Below, piece after piece: positions 55,556-64,000 of a stretch of DNA of 64,000 nt. Source of the DNA: Cupriavidus phytohabitans (GTDB lineage: Bacteria; Pseudomonadota; Gammaproteobacteria; Burkholderiales; Burkholderiaceae). The stretch is taken from NCBI RefSeq assembly GCF_000426345.1, contig NZ_AUFE01000009.1:62001-126000 (forward strand), written 5' to 3'. Numbering within the stretch: the stretch's first letter is position 1; each line of letters opens with the position of its first letter. The position numbers and the translations under genes are program-made. The notes beneath the pieces are model-generated. The model was not told where the DNA came from. It did no database searches and saw only the letters and a list, made by a program, of their open reading frames with translations.

Positions 55556-56344
55556 CTAGTGCCCGGCGGTGTCGCCGGGATGGAGCCAGAGCGGATCGCC
55601 GATGCGCTGCCCGACCGGCGCCACCGCCCGCACCAGCGTTTCGCGCAGCGCGTCGGCCTGGGCCTGGCTGACCTGCATCGCGGTGAACGACAGGCACAGG
55701 CCGCGCACATCGCCGGAAAGCGGATCGGCCAGCGTGGTGGCCACCGCGCCGATGCCCGGCATGCCTTCATTCACGGCGATCGCGCTGCGCTCGCGGCTGG
55801 CGCTTGCCACGCGCTCGGCCAGTTCGGCCACAGTAGAGGGGCAGCCCGCCGGCGCCTCGGGCAATTTGCGCGCACCGGAGGTGCCATAGCGTGCGCTGAA
55901 TTCGGCTTCCGGCAGGCGCGAGAGCAGGACGCGGCCCATCGCGGTGGTGAATGCCGGCCGCCGCGCGCCCGGCGGCGACAGCACTTGCACCGGGTTGCTG
56001 CCGTTCAGGCGCTGCAGGACCACGGTGTCGGTGCCGTCGAGCATCGACAGGTAGGCGGTAAAGCCGGTGGAGTCCGACAGCGAAGCCAGGATGGCCCGGC
56101 ATTGCTCGTCGAACGGATGCGCCTGTGTCGCCGCCTGGGCGGCGCGAATCAGGAGCGTCCCGGGGCGGTAGCGCCGTGTCGACGGCTGCAGCTCCAGCAG
56201 CCGGTAGCGCACCATCTGCGCCAGCAGCCGCGAAGCCGAGCTCTTGGCCAGGCCGAGTTCGTCAATGACGTCGTTGAACGTGACTTCGTGCCGGCCCTGT
56301 TCGAACATGGCCAGCACGCTTTCCACGCCTTCGAGAATGCTCAC
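55556..56344 (-). CDS. IclR-family transcription regulator
   Basis: A regulator of 262 residues when started at the GTG at 56344, the usual IclR length. The winged helix-turn-helix is at about 5-70 (FNDVIDELGLAKSSASRLLAQ). The effector-binding domain follows, with GARRPAFTTAMGRVLLS and the C-terminal SFTAMQVSQAQAD segment. A GGAG lies 6 nt upstream of that GTG. A longer in-frame start at 56467 would run through a palindromic operator-like cluster, so I reject it. Adjacent pepE and the aroM/Bug remnants suggest it controlled a peptide or organic-acid catabolic set. Confidence 0.82.
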   Translation of the reverse strand: MSILEGVESVLAMFEQGRHEVTFNDVIDELGLAKSSASRLLAQMVRYRLLELQPSTRRYRPGTLLIRAAQAATQAHPFDEQCRAILASLSDSTGFTAYLSMLDGTDTVVLQRLNGSNPVQVLSPPGARRPAFTTAMGRVLLSRLPEAEFSARYGTSGARKLPEAPAGCPSTVAELAERVASASRERSAIAVNEGMPGIGAVATTLADPLSGDVRGLCLSFTAMQVSQAQADALRETLVRAVAPVGQRIGDPLWLHPGDTAGH

Positions 56345-56386
56345 ACCGTCGCTCCGTCGTTCTGATATTCGGTTGGTTCCGTTTTT

Positions 56387-56402
56387 CGGAACCATGGTTC
56401 CG
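56387..56402. promoter_or_regulatory. Operator-like palindrome upstream of the IclR gene
   Basis: CGGAACCATGGTTCCG is a perfect 16-bp palindrome. Further GGTTCCG/GGTTCGGAA words lie at about 56375-56382 and 56409-56417. IclR-type regulators commonly bind such dyads, so autoregulation is likely. Confidence 0.6.
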
Positions 56403-56465
56403 TAAATCGGTTCGGAAATCATAGGACGGCCGGGGCCGGAATACAAGGGGGCCAGTCGAGAAGAC

Positions 56466-56494
56466 AAAAAAGGGACGCTCGCAAGCGTCCCTTT
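56466..56494 (-). terminator. Intrinsic terminator of the efflux operon
   Basis: On the reverse strand an AAAGGGACGCT/AGCGTCCCTTT stem with a 4-nt loop (56469-56494) is followed by six Ts. It lies 22 bp after the emrB stop. Confidence 0.88.
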
Positions 56495-56516
56495 GTCCCA
56501 TCAGCAGGCGTGTGCC

Positions 56517-58127
56517 TCAGTGCGCCGCCATCGCGTCCGCCGAACCGCCGCCGCCCCTGGCCGGCCGCGTCAGCCAGACAAAGCCGATCAGTACGAAGAA
56601 CAGCATCCCCGAGATCCAGAAGATATCGTTGGCGCCCAGCATGGCTGCCTGCTGGCTGATATTGCGCTCGATCACCCCCACCGCCTGTGCCTGGCTCATG
56701 CCCATCTGCATCAGGTGGCTGAGCTGGTCCTGGTAGGCCGGGTTGTACGGGTTCACCTGCTCGACCAGCTGCGCATGGTGCAGGGCCGAGCGGTTCTCCC
56801 ATACCGTGGTCGAGATCGAGGCGCCGATGCCGCCGAAGGTGATCCGCACGAAGTTCGACAGGCCCGACGCCGCCGGAATCTTCTCGGCCGGCTGCCCCGA
56901 CAGGATGATCGAAGTCAGCGGGATAAAGAACATCGCCATTGCCGCGCCCTGGATCAGCGTCGGCACCATCAGCGTCCAGGTATCGACCTGCGTGGTGAAG
57001 CCCGAACGCATCAGGCTGACGATGCCGAAGGTGATGAACGCAGCCGTTGCGACCCAGCGCGCATCCATCTTCGGCAAGTTGCGCCCGATCACCGGCGACA
57101 GCAGGATCGCGAAGATCCCCACCGGCGCCATCACGATGCCGGCATCCGTCGCGGTATAGCCGACGATGGTCTGCAGCCACAGCGGCAGGATCACCAGGTT
57201 GCCGAAGAACAGCCCGTATGCCACCGAGATTGCCACCACGCCCGAGCTGAAGTTGCGGCCCTTGAACAGGCTGATGTCGACGATCGGATGCTTCTCATAG
57301 GTCTCCCACGCCAGGAAGAACAGGAAACCGACAATTGCCACCAGCGTCAGCACCACGATCTCGGTGGAGTGGAACCAGTCCAGCTCCTTGCCCTTGTCGA
57401 GCATCAGCTGCATCGAGCCCACCCAGATCACCAGCAGCGCCAGGCCGATGCGGTCGATCGGCAGCACCTTGGTCGGCGTCTCGCGGTCCTTGTAGATGGC
57501 CCAGGTGGCGTAGGCGGTGATGATCCCCACCGGCACGTTGATGTAGAAGATCCACGGCCACGTCATGTTGTCGGAGATCCAGCCACCCAGCAGCGGGCCC
57601 ATGATGGGCGCCACCAGCGTGGTCATGCCCCACAGCGCCAGCGCCATGGTGCTCTTCGCGGGCGGATAGCTCGACAGCAGCAGCGACTGCGACAGCGGGA
57701 TCATCGGCCCCGCCACCGCCCCTTGCAGCACTCGGGCGGCCAGCAGCGTTTCCAGGTTGGGCGCGACGCCGCACAGCCACGACGCCAGCACGAACAGCAG
57801 GATCGACGTGATGAACAGCCGCACCGCGCCGAAGCGCGTGGTCAGCCAGCCGGTCAGCGGCACCGAGATCGCATTGGCCACCGCGAACGAGGTAATGACC
57901 CAGGTGCCCTGGTTCGGCGCCACCCCGAGGTCGCCCGAGATCGCCGGGATCGACACGTTGGCGATCGACGAGTCGAGCACGTTCATGAACGTGGCCAGCG
58001 ACAGCGCGATGGTGCCGAGCACCAGCTTGCCGCCGGTCAGCGGCTGCGGCGGCTGCGGCGCCAGCGGCGCGGCAGGCCGCGCCGGCGTGCCGGCGCCGGA
58101 CTGCGCGGCGGTGATGGAGTTGGCCAT
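56517..58127 (-). CDS. emrB: EmrB-type multidrug efflux permease (MFS, DHA2, 14 helices)
   Basis: A 536-residue major-facilitator proton antiporter with about 14 hydrophobic segments. The DHA2 motifs are DSSIANVSIPAISGDLG near residue 50, WVITSFAVANAISVPLTGWL near 75 and GPLLGGWISDNMTWPWIFYINVPVG near 170. It exports hydrophobic toxic compounds through the EmrA adaptor and an outer-membrane channel. The ATG is 2 nt after the emrA stop, so the genes are coupled. Confidence 0.93.
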   Translation of the reverse strand: MANSITAAQSGAGTPARPAAPLAPQPPQPLTGGKLVLGTIALSLATFMNVLDSSIANVSIPAISGDLGVAPNQGTWVITSFAVANAISVPLTGWLTTRFGAVRLFITSILLFVLASWLCGVAPNLETLLAARVLQGAVAGPMIPLSQSLLLSSYPPAKSTMALALWGMTTLVAPIMGPLLGGWISDNMTWPWIFYINVPVGIITAYATWAIYKDRETPTKVLPIDRIGLALLVIWVGSMQLMLDKGKELDWFHSTEIVVLTLVAIVGFLFFLAWETYEKHPIVDISLFKGRNFSSGVVAISVAYGLFFGNLVILPLWLQTIVGYTATDAGIVMAPVGIFAILLSPVIGRNLPKMDARWVATAAFITFGIVSLMRSGFTTQVDTWTLMVPTLIQGAAMAMFFIPLTSIILSGQPAEKIPAASGLSNFVRITFGGIGASISTTVWENRSALHHAQLVEQVNPYNPAYQDQLSHLMQMGMSQAQAVGVIERNISQQAAMLGANDIFWISGMLFFVLIGFVWLTRPARGGGGSADAMAAH

Positions 58128-58129
58128 GA

Positions 58130-59443
58130 TCAGGAGCGGGCCGGCTTGGCGTTGGCACCGCCGGTCGCGTTGGCGGTGTCGGGCCCGATGGCCCCGTTGC
58201 CTCCGTTGGTCCCCTTGGCGCCTTCGGCCCCGGCGGCAGCAGGCAGGCCGGCGGCGCGGCCGCCGTTGTTGGCGGTGATGATCTGTGCGATCAGCTGGTC
58301 GGCGTCCTGTGCCACCTTGTCATAGACATCGGTCTGCATCAGCCTGGCCGGCGCGGCGTTGGCCATGGCGGCGCCTTCCTCGCGGCGCACGTCGACCTTC
58401 ACGGTCATCGACAGGCCCACGCGCAGCGGGTGGTCCTTGAGCTGCCGCGCATCCAGCGCGATCCGCACCGGCAGGCGCTGCACCACCTTGATCCAGTTGC
58501 CGGTGGCGTTCTGTGCCGGCAGCAGCGAGAAGGCCGAGCCGGTACCGGCCGAGAAGCCCGCGACCTTGCCCTTGTACTCCACCTTGGAGCCGTACACGTC
58601 AGCCTCCAGCGTCACCGGCTGGCCGATGCGCATATGGGTGATCTGCACTTCCTTGAAGTTGGCGTCGACCCAGACCTGGTCCAGCGGCACCACGGCCATC
58701 AGCGGCGCGCCCGCGGCCACGCGCTGGCCCACCTGCACCGAGCGCTTGGCCACGTAGCCGGTCACCGGCGCCGGCAGCGTCGAGCGCGCGAACGACAGGT
58801 AGGCCGATCGCAGGTTGGCGGCGGCGCGCTGCACGTTGGGGTGCTTCTCCACCGTGGTCTGGTCGGTCAGTGCCTTGTTCGACGCGAGCTGCTCGCGCGC
58901 GGCCAGCAGCGCCGATTCCGCGGCCTTGAGCGCGGCCTGCGCGTGCGCGATCTCTTCACTGGAGACCGCGCCCGTGCCGGCGATGGCCTGGCGGCGGCGC
59001 AAATCTTCGCGCGCCTTGGCGACATCGGCTTCGCGCAGCGCCACGTTGGCGGCGAGCGAGCCGTTGTTCACGTAAAGCGTGCGCACCTCACGCACGGCCT
59101 GCGCCAGTTGCGCCTCGGCCTGTTCCATCGATACCTGGGTATCGGCCCGGTCAAGCTGGATCAGCGGCTGGCCGGCGGTGACGAGCTGGGTGTCGTCGGC
59201 GGCGATCGACACGACGGTGCCGCCGACCAGCGGGGTCACCTGCACCACGTTGCCGGCAACGTACGCATCGTCGGTGCTTTCGAAATGGCGGGCGTACATG
59301 CCCCAGTACACGCCGTAGCCGATGCCGGCAACGACGATCGCCGCGGTCAGCGCCAGCAGCATGCGCTTGCGCTTGCCATTGTCGCCGGAGGCCGGGGTTT
59401 GCTGGGGATGGTTGGTGCCGGTCGCTTGCTGGTTATTGCTCAT
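58130..59443 (-). CDS. emrA: EmrA-type efflux adaptor (HlyD family)
   Basis: A 437-residue periplasmic adaptor. One N-terminal membrane helix (about 28-48, LLALTAAIVVAGIGYGVYW) is followed by a split lipoyl-like barrel (DDAYVAGNVVQVTPLVGGTV; later LPAPVTGYVAKRSVQVGQRV) and a long coiled-coil hairpin between them (about 105-215). The last 60 residues are Gly/Ala/Asn-rich and disordered. It links EmrB to the outer-membrane factor encoded upstream. Confidence 0.93.
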   Translation of the reverse strand: MSNNQQATGTNHPQQTPASGDNGKRKRMLLALTAAIVVAGIGYGVYWGMYARHFESTDDAYVAGNVVQVTPLVGGTVVSIAADDTQLVTAGQPLIQLDRADTQVSMEQAEAQLAQAVREVRTLYVNNGSLAANVALREADVAKAREDLRRRQAIAGTGAVSSEEIAHAQAALKAAESALLAAREQLASNKALTDQTTVEKHPNVQRAAANLRSAYLSFARSTLPAPVTGYVAKRSVQVGQRVAAGAPLMAVVPLDQVWVDANFKEVQITHMRIGQPVTLEADVYGSKVEYKGKVAGFSAGTGSAFSLLPAQNATGNWIKVVQRLPVRIALDARQLKDHPLRVGLSMTVKVDVRREEGAAMANAAPARLMQTDVYDKVAQDADQLIAQIITANNGGRAAGLPAAAGAEGAKGTNGGNGAIGPDTANATGGANAKPARS

Positions 59444-59487
59444 GATGTTCTCTGCTGAATCTTGTCTGCGATCACTGGGTGCGCGGA

Positions 59488-61041
59488 TCAGCCGCGGGCG
59501 CCCGCCTGGGTCTTGTCCTGTTGCTGCGCGGCGCCGGCCTGGCTGTGGCCTGCGTGGCTCTCTTCGTCGGCAGGCTCCTGGTAGCCCCCGCCGAGCGCCT
59601 TCATCAGGCCCATCTGCAGGTCAAGCCGGCGTGCCTGCAGGTCGGTCGCGAGCCGGCGCTGCTGCAGCACGTTGCTTTCCGCGTTGAGCACGGTCAGCTG
59701 CGTGCCCAGACCTGCCTTGTAGCGCGTAGTCGCCAGCGCGTAGGCGTGCTCGGCCAGGTCCAGGGCTTCGCGCTGGGTCTGGATCTGCTTGTCGACGCTG
59801 CGGATGCTGGTCATGGTGTCGGCGGTTTCGCGCAGCGCGTCCACTAGCGCCTGGTTGTAGTTGGCCACGGCGATGTCGTAGCCGGCGTACTTGCCCTTCA
59901 GGTTGGCGCGCAGCCTGCCGCCCTCGAAGATCGGCAGGCGCACGGTCGGGCCGATGCCGAAGGTGCGGCTGATGCCCATCAGCAGGTTGGACGGATCCAG
60001 CGCTGCCAGGCCGGCAAATGCCGTCAGGCTGACGTCGGGCAGGAATTCCTTCTTGGCGACGTTGATGTCCTTGGACGCCGCTTCGACGCGCCAGCGCGCC
60101 GCCACCAGGTCGGGGCGGCGGCCCAGCAGGCCGATGGTCAGGTCGTCGGGAAGAGTGGGTGTGGCCTGGGCCAGCAGCACCGGCGGCTGGATCTGCAGGC
60201 CGCGGTCCGGGCCCTTGCCCAGCAGCGCGGCGAGCTGGTTGCGGGCCAGCGCGATCTCTTCGTCGACGCGCTGCAGGTCGGTCTGCGATGCGGCCACGGT
60301 GCCGCGTGCCTGCGTGGTCTCGACCTGCGTGTCCAGGCCGGCGGCCAGCCGCTGGCGCGACAGCTCGGTCAGGTCGCGGCGCTGCGCGATGGCACGCTCG
60401 GCGACGTCGCGCTGGGCATACAGCGCGGCCAGGCGGGCGTAGTTGCGCGCGATCGAGGTCGCCAGGATCAGGCGCGAGGCCTGGCTTTCCGCCTCGGCGG
60501 CACGGTCGTCCGACAGCGCCGCTTCGAGCGCATCGCGGTTCTTGCCCCAGAAGTCGAAGTCATAGGACAGGCCCACCTGCAGGCGCGACTGGTTCTGCCA
60601 CGAGCCGGCCAGTGGCGTGCCTTCGAACAGGTCCTTCTCGGAGAAGCGCTGGCGGATCAGGCTGCCTTCGAACTCCAGGTGCGGGTAGAGCGCGCTGCGC
60701 GTGGCCTCGGCCATGGCGCGCGACGCTTCCACGCGGGCAAAGGCCGCCTGCAGGCTGGGATTGTCTTTGACGGCCTCGTCGACCAGCGCGCTCAGCTGCG
60801 GGTCCCTGAACTGGTCTACCCAGTCCTGCGTGGGCCACTGCCCGTGTTCGCCGGGCAGGATTTGCGAGGTGGCCATCGCGGCCGGGTCGGCCATGGTCTG
60901 GGTACTGTGCGAGTTGCCGAGCGCTGCACAGCCGGCCAGCACCGCCGCGGCAACGACCGTCAATGCCAGCGTGCCCGCCCGGCGTGCCAGCTCGAGCGGG
61001 CGGGCTGGCAACGGGGCTTGTGAAGAGAGAACTTGTTTCAT
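59488..61041 (-). CDS. Outer-membrane efflux lipoprotein (OprM/NodT family)
   Basis: A 517-residue outer-membrane factor. An N-terminal signal peptide ends in the lipobox VLAGC (Cys near residue 38). Two OEP repeats (about 75-265 and 290-480) build the TolC-like channel and periplasmic tunnel; LGRRPDLVAARWRVEAASKD and FGIGPTVRLPIFEGGRLRA are characteristic of the family. The C-terminal tail is polar with His/Gln. It is the first gene of the efflux operon and is 44 bp upstream of emrA, so a complete tripartite pump is encoded. Confidence 0.92.
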   Translation of the reverse strand: MKQVLSSQAPLPARPLELARRAGTLALTVVAAAVLAGCAALGNSHSTQTMADPAAMATSQILPGEHGQWPTQDWVDQFRDPQLSALVDEAVKDNPSLQAAFARVEASRAMAEATRSALYPHLEFEGSLIRQRFSEKDLFEGTPLAGSWQNQSRLQVGLSYDFDFWGKNRDALEAALSDDRAAEAESQASRLILATSIARNYARLAALYAQRDVAERAIAQRRDLTELSRQRLAAGLDTQVETTQARGTVAASQTDLQRVDEEIALARNQLAALLGKGPDRGLQIQPPVLLAQATPTLPDDLTIGLLGRRPDLVAARWRVEAASKDINVAKKEFLPDVSLTAFAGLAALDPSNLLMGISRTFGIGPTVRLPIFEGGRLRANLKGKYAGYDIAVANYNQALVDALRETADTMTSIRSVDKQIQTQREALDLAEHAYALATTRYKAGLGTQLTVLNAESNVLQQRRLATDLQARRLDLQMGLMKALGGGYQEPADEESHAGHSQAGAAQQQDKTQAGARG

Positions 61042-61090
61042 GGTGTCGCTCCGTGTCCGGAGCCATGCTTTGTGACGGGTGGTACGGTGT

Positions 61091-61106
61091 GTCCGGCGTG
61101 CCGGAC
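61091..61106. repeat. Inverted repeat between the MarR gene and the efflux operon
   Basis: GTCCGGC (61091-61097) and GCCGGAC (61100-61106) are mirror complements separated by GT. They lie in the 105-bp gap before the outer-membrane gene. This could be an operator for the MarR protein or an intercistronic hairpin. Confidence 0.4.
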
Positions 61107-61146
61107 GGTCTGCCTCGCCGGGGTTCGGGCTCCGGCCGGCGCCGCG

Positions 61147-61632
61147 CTACCCGCTGTAGTTGTCGATGACCCGGCGCAACATGCTCTTCAGCAACTGGAC
61201 TTCGTCGGCGGAAAACCCGCTGAAGTGCTGGGAAAGTACTTTGCAGAAGATGCTCGGCAGGCGGTCGGCCAGGGCCTGGCCCTGCTCGGTCAGCAACAGG
61301 TCGACCACGCGGCGGTCGGCGTCGCGGCGCTGCCGTTCGATCAGGCCGCGCTTTTCCATGCGGCTGAGCAGGCGCGTGACGGAACCCATGTCGGTGTTCA
61401 GTTCGCGCCCCAGCTCTGTCACCGTGGCGGCGCGTCCGGAGGCGATCATGATCAGGCAACTGGCCTGCGCATGCGTGATGTCCAGGCTGCTGACCTCCTG
61501 CTCGACGGTGTGCGCCAGCGCGTTCTTGGCGCGCTGCAGCAGGTAGCCGACGCTGTCGCACATCTGGTAACTGGCGGGATCGAACAACCCGGCGTTCGTT
61601 GCCGGCGGTCGGGAGGGAAGGTCCTGTGACAT
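61147..61632 (-). CDS. MarR-family regulator of the efflux operon (EmrR-like)
   Basis: A 161-residue MarR protein. The winged helix region is ITHAQASCLIMIASGRAATVTELGRELNTDMGSVTRLLSRMEKRGLIERQR in outline, with the wing RDADRRVVDLLLTEQG. Such proteins repress efflux operons and release DNA when they bind a drug or phenolic compound. It is upstream of and co-directional with the outer-membrane factor, emrA and emrB. The ATG at 61632 gives MSQDLPSRP; a start at 61689 would add 19 residues overlapping the likely operator. The ligand is unknown. Confidence 0.88.
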   Translation of the reverse strand: MSQDLPSRPPATNAGLFDPASYQMCDSVGYLLQRAKNALAHTVEQEVSSLDITHAQASCLIMIASGRAATVTELGRELNTDMGSVTRLLSRMEKRGLIERQRRDADRRVVDLLLTEQGQALADRLPSIFCKVLSQHFSGFSADEVQLLKSMLRRVIDNYSG

Positions 61633-61634
61633 CT

Positions 61635-61662
61635 TTGCCTTTGCAATCTTTGCTGTGGCAAA
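61635..61662. promoter_or_regulatory. Repeated TTTGC/GCAAA words upstream of the MarR gene
   Basis: TTTGC-TGTG-GCAAA at 61649-61662 is an inverted repeat. TTTGCC and TTTGCA copies lie just beside it (61635-61645), with further GGCAA/TTTGC words near 61716-61730. Inverted repeats of this type near MarR genes usually serve autoregulation. Confidence 0.4.
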
Positions 61663-61804
61663 TATATGTTTGTGTTTAAGGATGCGCAAGAACGGAAATT
61701 GGTTATTTCACTTTTGGCAATGATATTTGCTAGCGGAGTGACGGTTGAGGTCAAAGCATCTTGCGCCGCAACATGCTAGAATGTTGGGTTACCTCAGATT
61801 CTCC

Positions 61805-61835
61805 GACTCTCCCTTGCGGGAGTCGCTTTTAGCGA
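61805..61835 (+). promoter_or_regulatory. Overlapping hairpins in the typA leader
   Basis: GACTC (61805-61809) pairs with GAGTC (61820-61824), and TCGCT (61823-61827) pairs with AGCGA (61831-61835). The two share bases 61823-61824, so only one can fully form. They end 9 nt before the typA ATG, where no clear Shine-Dalgarno is present. TAGAAT at 61777-61782 is a possible -10. Confidence 0.35.
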
Positions 61836-61844
61836 GACGCAGCA

Positions 61845-63665
61845 ATGACCCGCGCCATCCGAAACATCGCCATCATCGCCCACGTCGATCATGGCAAGAC
61901 CACCCTGGTCGACCAGCTCCTGCGCCAGGCAGGCACCTTCCGCGACAACCAGCAAGTCGCCGAGCGGGTGATGGACTCGAACGACCTGGAAAAGGAACGC
62001 GGGATCACGATTCTCGCGAAGAACTGTGCCGTCGAATACAACGGCACCCATATCAATATCGTCGACACCCCGGGCCACGCCGACTTCGGCGGTGAAGTGG
62101 AGCGCGTGCTGTCGATGGTCGACGGCGTGCTGCTGCTGGTCGATGCGGTCGAGGGCCCGATGCCCCAGACCCGCTTCGTCACGCGCAAGGCGCTGGCGCT
62201 GGGCCTGAAGCCGATCGTGGTGGTCAACAAGATCGACCGCCCGGGCGCGCGTCCGGACTGGGTCATCAACCAGACCTTCGACCTGTTCGACAAGCTGGGC
62301 GCCACCGACGAGCAGCTCGACTTCCCGGTGATCTACGCCTCGGGCCTGAACGGCTTTGCCGGCCTGACCGAAGACGTGCGCGACGGCGACATGAAGCCGC
62401 TGTTCGAGACCGTGCTGGACAAGGTGCCGGTGCGTGACGACGATCGGGACGGCCCGCTGCAACTGCAAATTATCTCGCTGGACTACTCCAGCTACGTTGG
62501 CAAGATTGGCGTGGGCCGCATCTCGCGTGGCCGCGCCCGTCCGCTGCAGGACGTAGTGGTCAAGTTCGGCCCGGAAGGCAATCCGATCAAGGGCCGCATC
62601 AACCAGGTGCTGAAGTTCCAGGGCCTGGAGCGCGAGATCGTGCAGGAAGCCGAAGCAGGCGACATCGTGCTGATCAACGGCATCGAAGAACTGGGCATCG
62701 GTTGCACCGTGTGTGCGCCGGACGCCCAGGACGCGCTGCCGATGCTGAAGGTGGACGAGCCGACGCTGACGATGAACTTCTGCGTCAACACCTCGCCGCT
62801 GGCCGGCCGGGAAGGCAAGTTCGTGACCAGCCGCCAGCTGCGCGAGCGCCTGGACCGCGAACTGAAGTCGAATGTGGCGCTGCGCGTGGCTGATACCGGC
62901 GACGACACCATCTTCGAAGTGTCGGGCCGCGGTGAGCTGCACCTGACCATCCTGCTGGAAAACATGCGCCGCGAAGGCTACGAGCTGGCCGTGTCGCGGC
63001 CGCGCGTGGTGTTCAAGGAAATCGACGGCGTCAAGCATGAGCCGTACGAACTGCTGACCGTGGACGTCGAAGACAGCCACCAGGGCGGCGTGATGGAAGA
63101 GCTGGGCCGCCGCAAGGGCGAACTGCTCGACATGGCCTCGGACGGCAAGGGCCGCACGCGCCTGGAATACCGCATCCCGGCCCGTGGCCTGATCGGCTTC
63201 CAGGGCGAGTTCCTGACGCTGACGCGCGGCACCGGCCTGATCAGCCATATCTTCGACGACTACGCGCCGGTGCGCGAAGGCGGCCTGGGCGAGCGCCACA
63301 ACGGCGTGCTGATCTCGCAGGACGACGGTGATGCCGTGGCCTACGCGCTGTGGAAGCTGCAGGACCGCGGGCGTATGTTCGTCAAGCCGGGCGATGCGCT
63401 GTATGAAGGCATGATCATCGGCATCCACAGCCGCGACAACGACCTGGTGGTCAACCCGATCAAGGGCAAGCAGCTGACCAACGTGCGCGCTTCGGGTACC
63501 GACGAAGCCGTGCGCCTGGTGCCGCCGATCCAGATGTCGCTCGAGTATGCGGTGGAGTTCATCGCCGACGACGAACTGGTCGAACTTACGCCCAAGAGCA
63601 TCCGCCTGCGCAAGCGCCACCTGAAGGAGCATGAGCGCAAGCGTGCTGCCCGCGAAGGCGCATAA
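61845..63665 (+). CDS. typA: Ribosome-associated translational GTPase TypA/BipA
   Basis: A 606-residue translational GTPase. G1 is [15 protein letters not shown] near residue 12, switch I is [12 protein letters not shown] near 50, G3 is [15 protein letters not shown] near 75, G4 is [11 protein letters not shown] near 130, and the elongation-factor-like domains follow, ending in the BipA-specific C-terminal domain ([13 protein letters not shown]). In other bacteria BipA aids 50S assembly and translation under cold or stress. A bidirectional terminator follows. Confidence 0.97.
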   Translation: MTRAIRNIAIIAHVDHGKTTLVDQLLRQAGTFRDNQQVAERVMDSNDLEKERGITILAKNCAVEYNGTHINIVDTPGHADFGGEVERVLSMVDGVLLLVDAVEGPMPQTRFVTRKALALGLKPIVVVNKIDRPGARPDWVINQTFDLFDKLGATDEQLDFPVIYASGLNGFAGLTEDVRDGDMKPLFETVLDKVPVRDDDRDGPLQLQIISLDYSSYVGKIGVGRISRGRARPLQDVVVKFGPEGNPIKGRINQVLKFQGLEREIVQEAEAGDIVLINGIEELGIGCTVCAPDAQDALPMLKVDEPTLTMNFCVNTSPLAGREGKFVTSRQLRERLDRELKSNVALRVADTGDDTIFEVSGRGELHLTILLENMRREGYELAVSRPRVVFKEIDGVKHEPYELLTVDVEDSHQGGVMEELGRRKGELLDMASDGKGRTRLEYRIPARGLIGFQGEFLTLTRGTGLISHIFDDYAPVREGGLGERHNGVLISQDDGDAVAYALWKLQDRGRMFVKPGDALYEGMIIGIHSRDNDLVVNPIKGKQLTNVRASGTDEAVRLVPPIQMSLEYAVEFIADDELVELTPKSIRLRKRHLKEHERKRAAREGA

Positions 63666-63683
63666 GCATTGAGCTGGTCATAG

Positions 63684-63711
63684 AAAACCGCGCCCGGGGC
63701 GCGGTTTTTTT
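63684..63711. terminator. Bidirectional intrinsic terminator after typA
   Basis: AAAACCGCGCC and GGCGCGGTTTT flank a CGG loop, with a run of seven Ts on the forward strand and four As leading in. It also overlaps the stop codon of the reverse-strand gene. Confidence 0.9.
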
Positions 63712-64000
63712 ATTGCCCGTCGGGCGGCGGCGCCATTGCCGGCGCGCGCGGGCTGCGCCATTCCGGCGGTTTCCACAGATAGCGGACATCCCGGTCGCGC
63801 CACGCATCGGCGAACATGTCGCGCCATTCGTGGAAAGTCAGCGTCAGCGGGTTGTGCGTGCGCACCTGGCGCGTGATGCCGTACACCGGCATCTCCCGCT
63901 CGGGGACGAAGGTTCCGAAGAGCCTGTCCCACACCGTCAGCACGCCGGCGTAGTTGCGGTCGATGTACTGCGGGTTCCTGGCGTGATGCACGCGATGGAC
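63710..64000 (-). CDS. Sterol desaturase / fatty acid hydroxylase family protein, C-terminal part (cut by window edge)
   Basis: The reverse strand is open from the right edge to TAA at 63710-63712. The visible 96 residues start with HRVHHARNPQYIDRNYAG, which is the last histidine box of the di-iron hydroxylase family. GVLTVWDRLFGTF follows, as does the tail typical of these proteins (YGITRQVRTHNPLTLTFHEW). The active-site start, earlier His boxes and membrane helices lie outside the window. It is a second family member besides the one at 11980-12954, but with a different tail. Confidence 0.85.
   Translation of the reverse strand, partial: VHRVHHARNPQYIDRNYAGVLTVWDRLFGTFVPEREMPVYGITRQVRTHNPLTLTFHEWRDMFADAWRDRDVRYLWKPPEWRSPRAPAMAPPPDGQ

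Overview
The window is a contiguous piece of a high-GC betaproteobacterial chromosome. Gene content and order (RNase R–rlmB–sirtuin, glnA–ntrBC, ugpBAECQ, odhAB–lpd–zapE, ccoI/S–ccoNOQP–ccoG, scpB–rluB, rimP–nusA–infB–rbfA–truB, typA) and the protein sequences point to Burkholderiaceae, most likely the genus Cupriavidus. It reads as core chromosome. I see no rRNA, tRNA, CRISPR array, insertion sequence, integrase or phage gene. The only decayed genes are two remnants near 54.1-54.8 kb.

Layout. 1-4.3 kb: end of RNase R, 23S rRNA methyltransferase RlmB, a sirtuin, transaldolase, ribose-5-phosphate isomerase and a small Fe(II)-trafficking protein. 4.4-10 kb: divergent argA and hrpA, separated by 23 bp that carry a palindromic -10 element. 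10-15.4 kb: a periplasmic beta-propeller protein, a polysaccharide deacetylase, a membrane hydroxylase, an EI24 membrane protein, a CinA-type molybdopterin-domain protein and a rhodanese. 15.4-20.9 kb: the nitrogen block, with glnA behind a sigma-54 promoter and two NtrC-type sites, then a DUF4124 protein, NtrB and NtrC. 20.9-27 kb: a HAD phosphatase and the glycerol-3-phosphate uptake operon ugpBAECQ behind a Pho-box-like element. 27-34.2 kb: the 2-oxoglutarate dehydrogenase operon behind a long structured leader, ending in zapE.

34.3-44.1 kb is the microaerobic respiration block: copper ATPase CcoI, CcoS, the cbb3 oxidase CcoNOQP, CcoG, a very short FixH-like protein, a small membrane protein, FNR (reverse strand) and a TauE/SafE-family membrane protein. 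Two FNR boxes precede ccoI and ccoN. 44.1-54.1 kb: scpB behind a roughly 0.5 kb structured, apparently non-coding leader; RluB with long low-complexity tails; and rimP–nusA–infB–rbfA–truB behind a strong promoter and a terminator/anti-terminator leader. 54.1-61.7 kb, all on the reverse strand: a MarR regulator, an OprM/EmrA/EmrB-type tripartite efflux operon, an IclR regulator, peptidase E and the wreckage of an aroM-like gene and a Bug-type binding protein. 61.8-64 kb: TypA/BipA, then the C-terminus of a second membrane hydroxylase cut by the window end.

I did not find a convincing new enzyme or defence system. The most interesting signals are regulatory: the bidirectional -10 palindrome between argA and hrpA, the structured leaders of sucA, scpB and rimP, the truncated FixH, and the palindromic cluster at the IclR gene. 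All structure calls were made by eye from complementarity and need covariance testing.
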